Part shown: piece after piece, positions 24,448 through 32,729 of the stretch | Numbering within the stretch: the first letter of the stretch is position 1 | Layout of the letters: every line of letters begins with the position of its first letter | Assembly: GCA_030426545.1 (NCBI GenBank) | Contig: JAUHYL010000035.1 | Coordinates: 1 to 41,057, forward strand | Source: Gammaproteobacteria bacterium | GTDB taxonomy: Bacteria > Pseudomonadota > Gammaproteobacteria > Pseudomonadales > Halieaceae | Reading direction: 5' to 3' | Length of the DNA stretch: 41,057 nucleotides | Program-made: the position numbers and the translations under genes | The notes under the pieces: generated by a model | Database searches by the model: none | The model's input: only the letters and a program-made list of their open reading frames with translations | Told to the model about the DNA's origin: nothing

Positions 24448-25320
24448 GTGATTAAGCGGGTACTGGTCGTCGGTGCCACTGGCACACTGGGTGCTCCCGT
24501 GGCACGCGCCCTGCTGGATCACGGTTACGCCGTGCGGGCCCTGGTCCGGTCGACAGCGCGCGCCGCGGCCAACCCGCTGCTGGACGGCGCCGAATGGGTA
24601 GAGGGCGATGTGCTGGATGCGAAATCCGTGCGCGTCGCGATGCAGGATTGCCAGGCGCTGTACAGCAGCCTCAGCAGTGACTCCTTCGATTTGAAGCAGA
24701 GCGTCGAATACCGCGGCAACCGCGTGCTGTGCGCCGCCGCCGCTGAAGCGGGCCTGGCGTGGGTAGGCTATATCTCCGGCGCTGGAGATCTCGCAGCGTT
24801 TGGGGAGCACCGGCCACTGGTCATCAAAGCGAACTGTGAGGCGCTGTTCCGGCATTGCGGCGTACCGTATACCGTGTTCAAGCCCACACATTTTTTTGAG
24901 AGCCTGCCGCTGTTTGTGCGTGATGGACGCATCGCTATTCCCGGGCGTCAGGTGCAGCGCTATCACTATCTCGCCGCCGCAGACTACGCACAGGTCGTGG
25001 TTGCCGCGATGGCGGAGTCCGGCTGTCACCGGCAGTCGCTGACACTGCTTGGGCCCGAGGCGTTGTCCATGGCTGAGGCACTGGCCATCTATCGCGACGC
25101 GGTCATGCCCGGACAGCGCATCGGCTACCTGCCATTGTGGCTGGCACGTACGTTGGGCCGCCTGCCGCCGCTGGCGGATATGGGTCGCATGGCAGAGTTG
25201 TTCACCACCTTCGACGCGGGCATTCCCGAGGGCGAGGCCAGTTTGCTGCCCGCGCATTTTCCCGCGATCAGTACACGGTGTAAGCAGTGGAGTGAAGCGC
25301 AAGCATTGTCATCTACATAG
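24448..25320 (+). CDS. NmrA-like NAD(P)-binding atypical SDR 2
   Basis: A 290-residue atypical SDR with Rossmann motif VVGATGTLGAPVARALLDHG and R at the NADP-selecting position (ALVRST). Later blocks are WVEGDVLDAKSV, YISGAGD and the NmrA-type GVPYTVFKPTHFFESLP. It belongs to the same broad group as the gene at 7719 but is not a close copy. The GTG start at 24448 lies 3 bases after the YdhR-like stop, with AAGGGG upstream. It is probably an NADPH-dependent reductase or isomerase in the same pathway as the GMC enzymes; the substrate is unknown. Confidence 0.85.
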   Translation: MIKRVLVVGATGTLGAPVARALLDHGYAVRALVRSTARAAANPLLDGAEWVEGDVLDAKSVRVAMQDCQALYSSLSSDSFDLKQSVEYRGNRVLCAAAAEAGLAWVGYISGAGDLAAFGEHRPLVIKANCEALFRHCGVPYTVFKPTHFFESLPLFVRDGRIAIPGRQVQRYHYLAAADYAQVVVAAMAESGCHRQSLTLLGPEALSMAEALAIYRDAVMPGQRIGYLPLWLARTLGRLPPLADMGRMAELFTTFDAGIPEGEASLLPAHFPAISTRCKQWSEAQALSST

Positions 25321-25419
25321 CCAAAAGTTATGACAAGTCGGACAGCTCTGGATTGCGTGGGGCGACAGGTCACGTAACCTACGGGGTGACAACATGGAAG
25401 TTGGCTTGATGCAATCAGC

Positions 25420-25485
25420 CTGGGGCGGTGCTGCACAATGCGGTGCCCGTCGCAGGCATCACCGCGCGGGTTTGCGGTGCCCCAG
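25420..25485. repeat. Inverted repeat CTGGGGC/GCCCCAG with GC-rich interior
   Basis: CTGGGGC (25420-25426) and GCCCCAG (25479-25485) can pair across 52 bases that themselves contain several GGTG/CACC-type short repeats. It lies in the 227-base gap before the quinone-oxidoreductase-like gene. It could be a structured leader or chance in GC-rich DNA. No T-tract follows. Confidence 0.3.
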
Positions 25486-25547
25486 AGCCGGCGTGGATGC
25501 TGCGTTAACCGATCCTTTTACCCTGAACACAACGAGATGGATATAGC

Positions 25548-26501
25548 ATGAAAGCCATAGTAATTGAGGATTTTGGCGCGCCGGAAGCGTTTACCGAAGT
25601 CGAACAGGAACAGCCCAGACCGCTGCACAATGACGTGTTACTGGAAGTGCATGCGGTGGGCCTGAATCCCTTCGACTGCAAAATACGCGTTGGCAAGCTA
25701 CAGCCGTTTTACAACCACCCGCTGCCACTGAACATTGGCTGGGATGTCGCCGGCGTGGTGGTGGACGTGGGCTTCGATGTCTACGAATTTAAGGTGGGCG
25801 ACAGGGTTTACGGTATGGGCTCACCCATGCGTCCTGGCGGCTGCGCCGAGTATATGGGTATCACCGACGACTACGTGCGTAAAATCCCTGAGGGTATGCG
25901 CTTCGAGGAGGCGGCAGTGATCCCCATGGCCGCGCAGACTGCCTGGCATGGCCTGGTGGAACTCGGCGGCGTCAAGTCCGGTGATCGTGTGCTCATCCAG
26001 GCGGGTGCCGGCGGTGTCGGTGCAATGGCAATCCAGATCGCCAAGGCGCGCGGCGCCTGGGTGGCGACAACGTGCAGCGCAGGCAATGTTGATTTCGTGC
26101 GCGAGTTGGGCGCCGACGAGGTTGTGGACTACACCCGCCAGGATTTCACCGAGGTGTTGAGCGATATCGATGTCGCGCTGGACGTGCTGGGCGGGCAGGT
26201 GATCGTCGATACCTACAAGGTGATGAAGCGCGGCGGCAAACTGCTGTCAGTATTGCGCTACGACCCGACAGACCTGGAAACCCGGGACAAGCTCAGTGCC
26301 GAGTACGGCGTCAACGTGGAGACGGTGGTCTTCGCCAACAAGCCGCACTATCTGGACGAGATTAATCGGCTGGTTAGTGATGGCAAGTTCAAGTCGCCGT
26401 TAACCGAGACACTGTCGTTCTCCGCCGCGGATATGACACGCGGACACGAGATGCTGGAGACTGGCCACACGCGCGGCAAAATCGCGATGAAGGTGAAATA
26501 G
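25548..26501 (+). CDS. Quinone-oxidoreductase-like NADP-dependent MDR
   Basis: A 317-residue medium-chain dehydrogenase/reductase of the zeta-crystallin/quinone reductase branch. It begins MKAIVIEDFGAPEAF and contains VHAVGLNPFDCKIR, GWDVAGVV and the cofactor loop AGAGGVGAMAIQIAKARGA. Zinc ligands are absent. Such enzymes reduce quinones or alpha,beta-unsaturated ketones with NADPH. It is a separate transcription unit, with a 227-base upstream gap that holds AAAAGTTATGA, similar to the palindrome at 11960. It is convergent with the gluconate-dehydrogenase subunit-3-like gene. The role in the surrounding pathway is inferred from position only. Confidence 0.88.
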   Translation: MKAIVIEDFGAPEAFTEVEQEQPRPLHNDVLLEVHAVGLNPFDCKIRVGKLQPFYNHPLPLNIGWDVAGVVVDVGFDVYEFKVGDRVYGMGSPMRPGGCAEYMGITDDYVRKIPEGMRFEEAAVIPMAAQTAWHGLVELGGVKSGDRVLIQAGAGGVGAMAIQIAKARGAWVATTCSAGNVDFVRELGADEVVDYTRQDFTEVLSDIDVALDVLGGQVIVDTYKVMKRGGKLLSVLRYDPTDLETRDKLSAEYGVNVETVVFANKPHYLDEINRLVSDGKFKSPLTETLSFSAADMTRGHEMLETGHTRGKIAMKVK

Positions 26502-26558
26502 GGGCGGGCTAACGTTCGCCGGTGCGCTGCACGCCGTCCCGAGGGTGCTGTGCCCTGA

Positions 26559-27119
26559 TCACCAGGGTGTGGGCGGTCGTATGTGCGCCATGTACGGCAC
26601 ACCCAGGCGCTCAAAGCCTTTCTCCGTGCCGTAGTAAACATCGACCGCGTCTGAGCGCAATGCAAAATAGAATAGTGGTGAAGGAGGCCCGCGCCAGTCG
26701 GCCGGTTGCTTGAAACTGATTTGACCGACCATTGCGCTGCGCTGTTCGTTGCTGCAGGCCGCGAAGGCCTTCTTGTGATGCCCCTGGGCAAACTGCTCCA
26801 GCGCCGCCAGGCCGCCGCGGTAGAAATCTGCATAGGGCGGCGGTACGTCGAGGTAGCGCAGCATCAGTAGACAGTCCGCCTCGGGCTGCGCAAGGTGGAA
26901 ATCAACGAACTCGCACAGGCCTTCCTCGCGGCTTCCCGGCAGGAGAACTTCACCCAGGGCACCCAGCGTCGTGCGTTCCTGATTATTCAACACACTGAAC
27001 TCGTAGTCGCCGGACGCGTGCGCCTCGGCGGGGCTGAGATAGTGTATCGAGGCACCGCTGCCCACGGCGATCATGCCCAGGCCCAGTTGGCGCAGAAAGT
27101 CTCTTCGTTCTGTCTGCAT
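26559..27119 (-). CDS. Gluconate 2-dehydrogenase subunit 3 family protein (Tat signal)
   Basis: A 186-residue small subunit of the gluconate 2-dehydrogenase type. The N-terminus carries a twin-arginine signal, ERRDFLRQLGLGMIAVGS, with a likely AHA cleavage site near residue 35. The mature part has the family pattern NNQERTTLGALGEVLLPGS, a C-x-F-V-D-F segment and the late W-x-G-P-P-S block. In known complexes this subunit partners a GMC flavoprotein without its own signal and carries it through the Tat system; a cytochrome c subunit completes the enzyme. Two such GMC genes lie at 20780-23934. No cytochrome subunit is seen here. The ATG at 27119 is set by the Tat motif. Confidence 0.88.
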   Translation of the reverse strand: MQTERRDFLRQLGLGMIAVGSGASIHYLSPAEAHASGDYEFSVLNNQERTTLGALGEVLLPGSREEGLCEFVDFHLAQPEADCLLMLRYLDVPPPYADFYRGGLAALEQFAQGHHKKAFAACSNEQRSAMVGQISFKQPADWRGPPSPLFYFALRSDAVDVYYGTEKGFERLGVPYMAHIRPPTPW

Positions 27120-27204
27120 GCGACGGCTCCACGTTAGCGCTGCGCGAATAAGGAGCACTCTAGCCAATTGTCCCGCGGCACACCACCTGCGTTGCCTGCG
27201 CAGG

Positions 27205-27216
27205 CCATAACTTATC
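27205..27216. promoter_or_regulatory. Candidate operator CCATAACTTATC
   Basis: The reverse complement GATAAGTTATGG shares ATAAGTTATG with the perfect palindrome at 11960-11972. It lies in the 190-base divergent region between the Tat small subunit and the second unusual acyl-CoA dehydrogenase. Functional status is unknown. Confidence 0.35.
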
Positions 27217-27309
27217 GCCATTACCGTCGGGCTCACAGGGAGTTGATTCGTGTGCGGCGCCTGTGCCTAGATGGAGCGGTAATCAAATGCGAAGAGGTAG
27301 ATACCCACC

Positions 27310-28512
27310 ATGGATTTTGCGCTCAGTGACGAACAGAGGGAATTACAGAGTGTCGGTCGGCGCTTTGCTGCTGCAGAAATAGCCCCCTTGGCCGAGGACG
27401 TCGCAAAACACGGACTGCAGGCGGCAGACGAGCGCATTCGCGCTATGTATGCCCGCGGTGTAGAACTTGGCTTCACCCGCCTGATGATTCCGCAGGCGCA
27501 CGGCGGCCTGGGGATGCGCTGCGCCGACGCGGTGGTACTGTTTGAGGAGCTGGCCTGCGCAGACATCGCGATTACCGCCGACTATTTCTCCCTGAATGCC
27601 TGTATGCCACTGGTATTGCTGCGCGGCGGCACCGAAGCGCAGCAACAGCACTGGATGCGGCTGCTCACTCAGGGCGACGCGGTGATTATGTCCGGCGCCC
27701 AGAGCGAACCCAATGTGTCGGGCGGTGACCTGTTCAGCCCCGATCCCGCGCACGGCATGAAAACCAGTGCGGTGCAGGAGGGTGACGACTGGGTGATCAG
27801 CGGGAACAAGTCAGCCTTTGTCACCAACGCCGGTGCCGCAGACTATTACCTGATCATGGCGCGCACCACACCGGGCAAGGCGCAGATGGAGAGCGTGTCC
27901 ATGTTTCTGCTCGATGCCGACAGTCCCGGTTTCACCGTCGCGCCGCGTACCGAGTTGATCGGCTGGCACTCCACGCACCACAGTGAACTGTTACTGGACG
28001 AGGTGCGAGTGCCGGGTGACCGGCTGCTGGGGCAGGCCGGCATGGCGTTGCCCACGTTCGCGCAGGTGCCCGAGATGGGGATTTGCCTGGCCGCCTGCTT
28101 CGTCGGCCTCGCGCGGCGCGCCTACGAGTATGCACTGGCCTATGCGCACGAGCGCGTCAGTTGGGGGAAGCCGATCATCGAACACCAGGCGGTGGCGCTG
28201 AAGCTCGCGCAGATGTACATCGATGTGCAGAGCGCCAGGCTGTTGACAAGGGATGCCGCCAGCACGCTTGAATCCAATCCCATGGTGGCGGGCACCCTGA
28301 AAGGGCCGGCTGCCAAAACGCACGCCGTTGATGTGGCGATCAGCGTCAGTCAGCGCGCGGTTGAAATACTGGGCGCCTACGGTGTGGCGAAGGAGTACCC
28401 CACAGGCGGTTTCCTGAATGACGCGATGGTGGGCTACGCCTGCGATTTTACCCGCGAGGTGCTGCAACTGGGTATGGTGCCTTTTCTTGCGCAGCAGGTC
28501 GACGCGGGCTGA
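27310..28512 (+). CDS. Acyl-CoA dehydrogenase family protein with Asp at the catalytic Glu position (2)
   Basis: A 400-residue acyl-CoA dehydrogenase, paralogous to the one at 8699. Shared features are DFALSDEQRELQ, LGFTRLMIPQAHGGLG, QSEPNVSGGDLF, ERVSWGKPIIEHQAVALKLA and ILGAYGVAKEYPTGGFLNDA. The segment aligned with IYEGTNEI is ACDFTREV, giving D379 where most members have the catalytic Glu. E in VPEMGICLAA lies near, but not exactly at, the alternative Glu position used by isovaleryl-CoA dehydrogenase. It lacks the proline-rich tail of its paralogue. The stop is 2 bases before the GTG of the hydratase gene, so they act as a unit. Confidence 0.9.
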   Translation: MDFALSDEQRELQSVGRRFAAAEIAPLAEDVAKHGLQAADERIRAMYARGVELGFTRLMIPQAHGGLGMRCADAVVLFEELACADIAITADYFSLNACMPLVLLRGGTEAQQQHWMRLLTQGDAVIMSGAQSEPNVSGGDLFSPDPAHGMKTSAVQEGDDWVISGNKSAFVTNAGAADYYLIMARTTPGKAQMESVSMFLLDADSPGFTVAPRTELIGWHSTHHSELLLDEVRVPGDRLLGQAGMALPTFAQVPEMGICLAACFVGLARRAYEYALAYAHERVSWGKPIIEHQAVALKLAQMYIDVQSARLLTRDAASTLESNPMVAGTLKGPAAKTHAVDVAISVSQRAVEILGAYGVAKEYPTGGFLNDAMVGYACDFTREVLQLGMVPFLAQQVDAG

Positions 28513-28514
28513 GG

Positions 28515-29279
28515 GTGTACGCTGAACTGCAGGCTGCATTGCTGGCGGCGCGACACGAGCATCGCTTTATCGCCACCGCGGCGCTGCCCGCACTTCCCTC
28601 GAGCGAAGCCGAGGCCTACGACGTTGCCGATTGGCTGCATGCGCAACGCGGTGGCGAGTTGCTGGGCTGGAAGCTGGGCGCCACCTCCGCTGGTGCGCAG
28701 GCCTTTCTCCAACTGCAACACCCCTTCCTGGGGCGAATCTATGCTGACCAGACCCAGGGCAGCCCTGCGCAACTGCCTCACTACGGTGGCGAGCTGGCGC
28801 TGGAGGCGGAGTTCGGCCTGCGGCTGGCGCGGGACCTTGGCGTGGACGAGCAACCGGATACGCTGTGGCAGGCCATCGACGCCGTCGTACCCTTGATCGA
28901 GGTGAACCGGCCCAGCTTTTGCGCACCGTTCGAGGTGGGCGCACTGGCACTGATTGCGGACAATGGCGTGAATGCCGGTGCTGTGCTGGGCGAGGCGATA
29001 ACCGGCCTTTCGCACACGTCGCTCGTCGCCATGCGTATCCAGGTGAGTGTCAATGGGACAAGCGTGGGGGAGGGCGGTTTTGCCGCCGCCTCGAATGCGC
29101 CCATGGAGCAACTCGCCTGGGCCGCGCGGCACCTCGCCCGCCGTGGCGCGCCGCTGCGCGCAGGGATGCTGATCGCGTCTGGCGCCTGTGCAGGCACCCA
29201 GGTCATGCAGCCCGGAGACCACCTGATCGCAGACTTTGGCGACGGTGGTCTGCTTGAGGCATACTGCTCGTTGCAATAA
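28515..29279 (+). CDS. 2-keto-4-pentenoate hydratase-like protein (FAH superfamily, MhpD type)
   Basis: A 254-residue protein of the MhpD/2-hydroxypenta-2,4-dienoate hydratase branch of the FAH superfamily. Key blocks are GWKLGATSAGAQ near residue 50, the metal-binding LALEAEFGLRLARDL with its two Glu, and VVPLIEVNRPSF. MhpD adds water to 2-hydroxypentadienoate after meta-cleavage of aromatic rings; relatives are 4-oxalocrotonate decarboxylases. The GTG start at 28515 follows the acyl-CoA dehydrogenase stop by 2 bases. TonB receptor 2 starts 135 bases downstream. This points to ring-cleavage product processing, though the exact step is inferred. Confidence 0.87.
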   Translation: MYAELQAALLAARHEHRFIATAALPALPSSEAEAYDVADWLHAQRGGELLGWKLGATSAGAQAFLQLQHPFLGRIYADQTQGSPAQLPHYGGELALEAEFGLRLARDLGVDEQPDTLWQAIDAVVPLIEVNRPSFCAPFEVGALALIADNGVNAGAVLGEAITGLSHTSLVAMRIQVSVNGTSVGEGGFAAASNAPMEQLAWAARHLARRGAPLRAGMLIASGACAGTQVMQPGDHLIADFGDGGLLEAYCSLQ

Positions 29280-29414
29280 CCTGCAGCTATGGGTTCCCAC
29301 TACTTTACTATTGGCGCGCCCGGTCGCGCTTCCACATTATCGTGGACTGGCATTGAACCCTGACAGGTCGTGCCTGCCATCGATTCCCGATACTAAAAAA
29401 AGCGAGGAAGGGTC

Positions 29415-31778
29415 ATGTCAACCACGAACACCGAAGCTCATCAGGTCTCCCGGTCGCGACTCAGTGTCGCGGTCTTCGCCGCGCTCACGCTGTCTGCCGG
29501 CGCACTGGCGCAGGAGCGCGAACTGGAGGAAGTGCGCGTGACGGCGGAGAAGCTCAGGGGTGACGTGCAGGATATCCCCATCGCAATCACCAGCTTCAGT
29601 AGTGAAGATATGGAGCAGCTGTCGGTTAACCAGATCAAGGAACTCGTTGCCTTTACGCCCGGGCTGACGGCCACCCCGGGACCCAACGGTGGCAATGAGG
29701 GCTTGTTTTTCATTCGCGGCATCGGCCAGGCCGATGGCAACGCAGCCACCGATCCCGGTGTGGGCACCTACCTGGATGGCGTCTACCTTGGTCGCACCTC
29801 CGGAGCCTCGCTGGACACCCTGGATTTGCAGCGCGTCGAGGTGCTGCGCGGGCCGCAGGGCACCCTGTTCGGCCGCAACACCATTGGTGGCGCGATTAAC
29901 GTGGTGACGGAAAATCCCAGCCTGGATGGTTTTCACGGCAAGGTGAAAGGTTCGATCATGGACCGGGACGGCTACAAGCTGCAGTTCGTGGCGAATGCAC
30001 CGCTGGGAGACGATGCGGCACTGCGCGTCAGTGGGTTGAATACCCAGCGCGACGGCTGGGGCGAGAGTGTCTACAACAACGACACCTTTGGCGATGAGGA
30101 CACGACCGCTGGGCGCGTGAAGTTCCTGTGGAACGCGAACGACAGCATGCAGTTCATTCTGTCCGCCGACGCGACCAAGGCGCGCGGGACGTCACTGCCG
30201 ACAGTGTTGACGGCCTTTGATACCTCGCAGGAGCTGCCGCATATGGGCGCCACGCCACTGGCTGCGCCCTTCCCGCCTGACTCGGCCGGTGAGCGCTCGA
30301 ACGACACCAAGGACATCTTCGCCTCTATCGACCCGCAGAACGATATGGATGTCTGGGGCACCTCCCTGCACTTCAACTGGGATCTGCAGTGGGCCCGTCT
30401 GTCCTCCATCACCGCGTACCGCGACATGGAAACGTTCACCACCCAGGACTTTGACGCCGGTGCTTACGCCACTTACGACAACTTCATGGATCAGGCGCAG
30501 GAACAATTCAGTCAGGAGCTGATCCTTGCGGGCGAGGCGTTTGACGATCGCCTGGAATGGCTGGCGGGTCTGTACTGGTACGAGGAGGAGGTTGATTACA
30601 CCAACGGCATCAACCTCGGCCACAACACCAACCTGTTTCCCTTTTCGTGGGAGAAGCTCGATGGCCGCGGCATTCAGAACAACCAGCGCTTCAACCTGGA
30701 CGTGGAGTCGCAGGCAGTCTTCTTCCATCTGCGCTATCGCATCACGGACGCGTTTTCCCTGACGGTGGGCGGTCGCTACAACGAGGAGGAGAAAACCCAG
30801 GACTTCGATTTCTTTATCGACAATACCGATGGCATCTTCTCGTTTATCCCCGCGCCAATACCGGGTAACCCGGCCTGGCCCAACCCTGGCTATATCCAGT
30901 TGTTTACGCCGGGTGAGATCACGCCGACGCTGTCGCCGAACAACCCGTTTCTGCCGCCCAACGTCCCCACCAGCTACAACGAAAGCTGGGAGGAGTTCAC
31001 GCCCAAGGTGGTGCTCGATTGGCAGGCCAGCGAGGACATCCTGTTTTTCCTCAGCTACGCAGAGGGCTTCAAGAGCGGCGGCTGGAATGGCCGTCCGCAG
31101 GACACCTTCGCCGAGGTGCCGACGTACGAGCCGGAAGAGGTCACCAGTTATGAACTGGGCATGAAGTCCACCTTCGCCGATGGCGATGTGGTGTTTAACG
31201 CCTCCTACTACTTCTCTGACTACGAGAATATTCAGCTGCTGGTGTTGAATCCTGGTTCAGGGTTCTTCGAGACCAATAATGCGGCGCAGGCTGAGGTGCA
31301 GGGCATCGAGTTTGAAGTGAGCGCCAGGCTCATGGACTCGCTGCAGGTTTTCTGGACGGGTTCGTGGATTGATGCTGAATACACTGAGCTCGACCTCGAA
31401 GCGCGCATCTCCGGCATCGATGATAATGACATGTTGCCGCTGACGCCCGAGTACAGTACCAGCCTGGGGCTGCAGTACACAGCGTCGCTGGGTGACGCGG
31501 GCGCGCTGATTGCGCGCGGCGATTATAGCTGGCAGGACGACATTGCCTACGGCGCGGCCAACGGGCAGTACGAGGTGGAAGACGACTATGGTCTGCTCAA
31601 TCTGCGTCTGTCGTGGTTGTCGCGCAGCGAGCAGTGGACCGTCGCGGGCTGGGTGCGTAACGCCACCGACGAGGAGTACTTCTCCAACGGCCAGGATGTG
31701 GTCAACGGCCTGGGCGTAGCGTTCGCCGGAGTAGGCCGCCCACGCGAGTACGGCCTGGACGTTATCTACAGCTTCTGA
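29415..31778 (+). CDS. TonB-dependent outer-membrane receptor 2
   Basis: A 787-residue receptor with signal peptide (about residues 1-33, ending GALAQ), TonB-box-like EEVRVTAE, plug motif LRGPQGTLFGRNTIGG, and a barrel ending in aromatic F787. It is collinear with the receptor at 12142, including the DPGVGxYxDxVYLGR block and the EEYF segment near the C-terminus, so the two are paralogues that may import related compounds. AGGAAGG precedes the ATG. Unlike receptor 1, its 135-base upstream region holds no terminator, so the leader control is not shared. It is flanked by FAH-family enzymes and probably cotranscribed with the FAH gene downstream. Confidence 0.95.
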   Translation: MSTTNTEAHQVSRSRLSVAVFAALTLSAGALAQERELEEVRVTAEKLRGDVQDIPIAITSFSSEDMEQLSVNQIKELVAFTPGLTATPGPNGGNEGLFFIRGIGQADGNAATDPGVGTYLDGVYLGRTSGASLDTLDLQRVEVLRGPQGTLFGRNTIGGAINVVTENPSLDGFHGKVKGSIMDRDGYKLQFVANAPLGDDAALRVSGLNTQRDGWGESVYNNDTFGDEDTTAGRVKFLWNANDSMQFILSADATKARGTSLPTVLTAFDTSQELPHMGATPLAAPFPPDSAGERSNDTKDIFASIDPQNDMDVWGTSLHFNWDLQWARLSSITAYRDMETFTTQDFDAGAYATYDNFMDQAQEQFSQELILAGEAFDDRLEWLAGLYWYEEEVDYTNGINLGHNTNLFPFSWEKLDGRGIQNNQRFNLDVESQAVFFHLRYRITDAFSLTVGGRYNEEEKTQDFDFFIDNTDGIFSFIPAPIPGNPAWPNPGYIQLFTPGEITPTLSPNNPFLPPNVPTSYNESWEEFTPKVVLDWQASEDILFFLSYAEGFKSGGWNGRPQDTFAEVPTYEPEEVTSYELGMKSTFADGDVVFNASYYFSDYENIQLLVLNPGSGFFETNNAAQAEVQGIEFEVSARLMDSLQVFWTGSWIDAEYTELDLEARISGIDDNDMLPLTPEYSTSLGLQYTASLGDAGALIARGDYSWQDDIAYGAANGQYEVEDDYGLLNLRLSWLSRSEQWTVAGWVRNATDEEYFSNGQDVVNGLGVAFAGVGRPREYGLDVIYSF

Positions 31779-31806
31779 GCGGGGGGGCGCAGCGGTTGCA
31801 GCCTTC

Positions 31807-32640
31807 GTGACAGCCGCGCGTCTGCTGCGCGACGCGCACAGCGGTGACTGGTGGTACTGCGACGCGAGCGGGTGCCGGGAGGTGGCGCCCGCTTCGGCCT
31901 GTCCACGCTCGGTTATCCAGGCGTTTCACCAGCGCGAGTACACGGGTGCCGCGGACATGCGCCGTGCTGTCACTGATATCGTTCCCGGACTACCCGTGCC
32001 CGCCGATGCGGCGGTGTACGGCGTTGGCCTCAACTACGCAGATCATGCGCGGGAAGTCGGGCGCGAGGTTCCCGCCGAGCCCCACCTGTTTCTCAAGGCG
32101 CCCGGGGGGCTGGTTGGCAGCGGTACACCGCTGTTGCGGCCAGTTGATCACGAGTGCCTGGATTACGAGGGTGAGCTGGGCGTGGTCATCGGTAGCGCCT
32201 GCCACCGCGTCCCCGCGCGGGACGCCGCGCGCTTCATTGCCGGGTACACGGTGCTCAATGATGTCACCTTGCGCTCCCTGGCCCGGCCAGAGACGCTGGT
32301 GCTGGCGAAAAGCGCGCCGGTGCGCGCAGCGATAGGCCCGGCGCTGGTGGCGCTGCCGCTGGCGGCGGCCTCCGATCTGGCGCTGCGCACCTGGGTAAAC
32401 GGGGCGCTGCGCCAGGACTCGCGCACTGCCCAGATGGTGCACGGTATTGCCGACCTGGTGGCCCTGCTGTCCGCGGTGATCGAATTGCGTCCGGGTGATG
32501 TTATCGCAACCGGCTCGCCGTTTGGTTCTGGCGCAGGACAGTCCCCGGCGCGATACCTTGAGGCGGGCGACAGCGTACGCATCGAGATCGAGCAGGTGGG
32601 TGCAATAGAAAACCCCGTGGAAGACGAGGCGGCTGGCTGA
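31807..32640 (+). CDS. Fumarylacetoacetate hydrolase (FAH) family protein
   Basis: A 277-residue protein of the FAH/2-hydroxyhepta-2,4-diene-1,7-dioate isomerase family. The start of the catalytic domain is YGVGLNYADHAREVG. The metal-binding ExE is in LDYEGELGVVIG, with the third acidic ligand in YTVLNDVTLRSL and the loop ATGSPFGSGAGQSPARYL. Family members hydrolyse C-C bonds, decarboxylate or isomerise oxo-acid products of ring cleavage. The GTG start lies 28 bases after receptor 2. It is distinct from the MhpD-type protein at 28515; two FAH-superfamily enzymes flanking one receptor suggest consecutive steps. Confidence 0.88.
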   Translation: MTAARLLRDAHSGDWWYCDASGCREVAPASACPRSVIQAFHQREYTGAADMRRAVTDIVPGLPVPADAAVYGVGLNYADHAREVGREVPAEPHLFLKAPGGLVGSGTPLLRPVDHECLDYEGELGVVIGSACHRVPARDAARFIAGYTVLNDVTLRSLARPETLVLAKSAPVRAAIGPALVALPLAAASDLALRTWVNGALRQDSRTAQMVHGIADLVALLSAVIELRPGDVIATGSPFGSGAGQSPARYLEAGDSVRIEIEQVGAIENPVEDEAAG

Positions 32641-32729
32641 ACCATTGGCGGCTCACCGGGGTGGCGCGATGACGGGCGGCTGCTAACCTGTGGCCTCGAA
32701 ATAAAGGATACTCACAGAGAAGGCGCACC

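Noticed and set aside
23935-25302. Upstream extension of the GMC 2 reading frame by more than 450 codons
   Set aside because: The extension is antisense to the YdhR-like and NmrA-like genes and shows no homology; the FAD-binding N-terminus starts just after the ATG at 23934.
29280-29414. Search for an attenuator before TonB receptor 2
   Set aside because: No terminator hairpin with a T-tract and no P2-like GAAGCC element is present.
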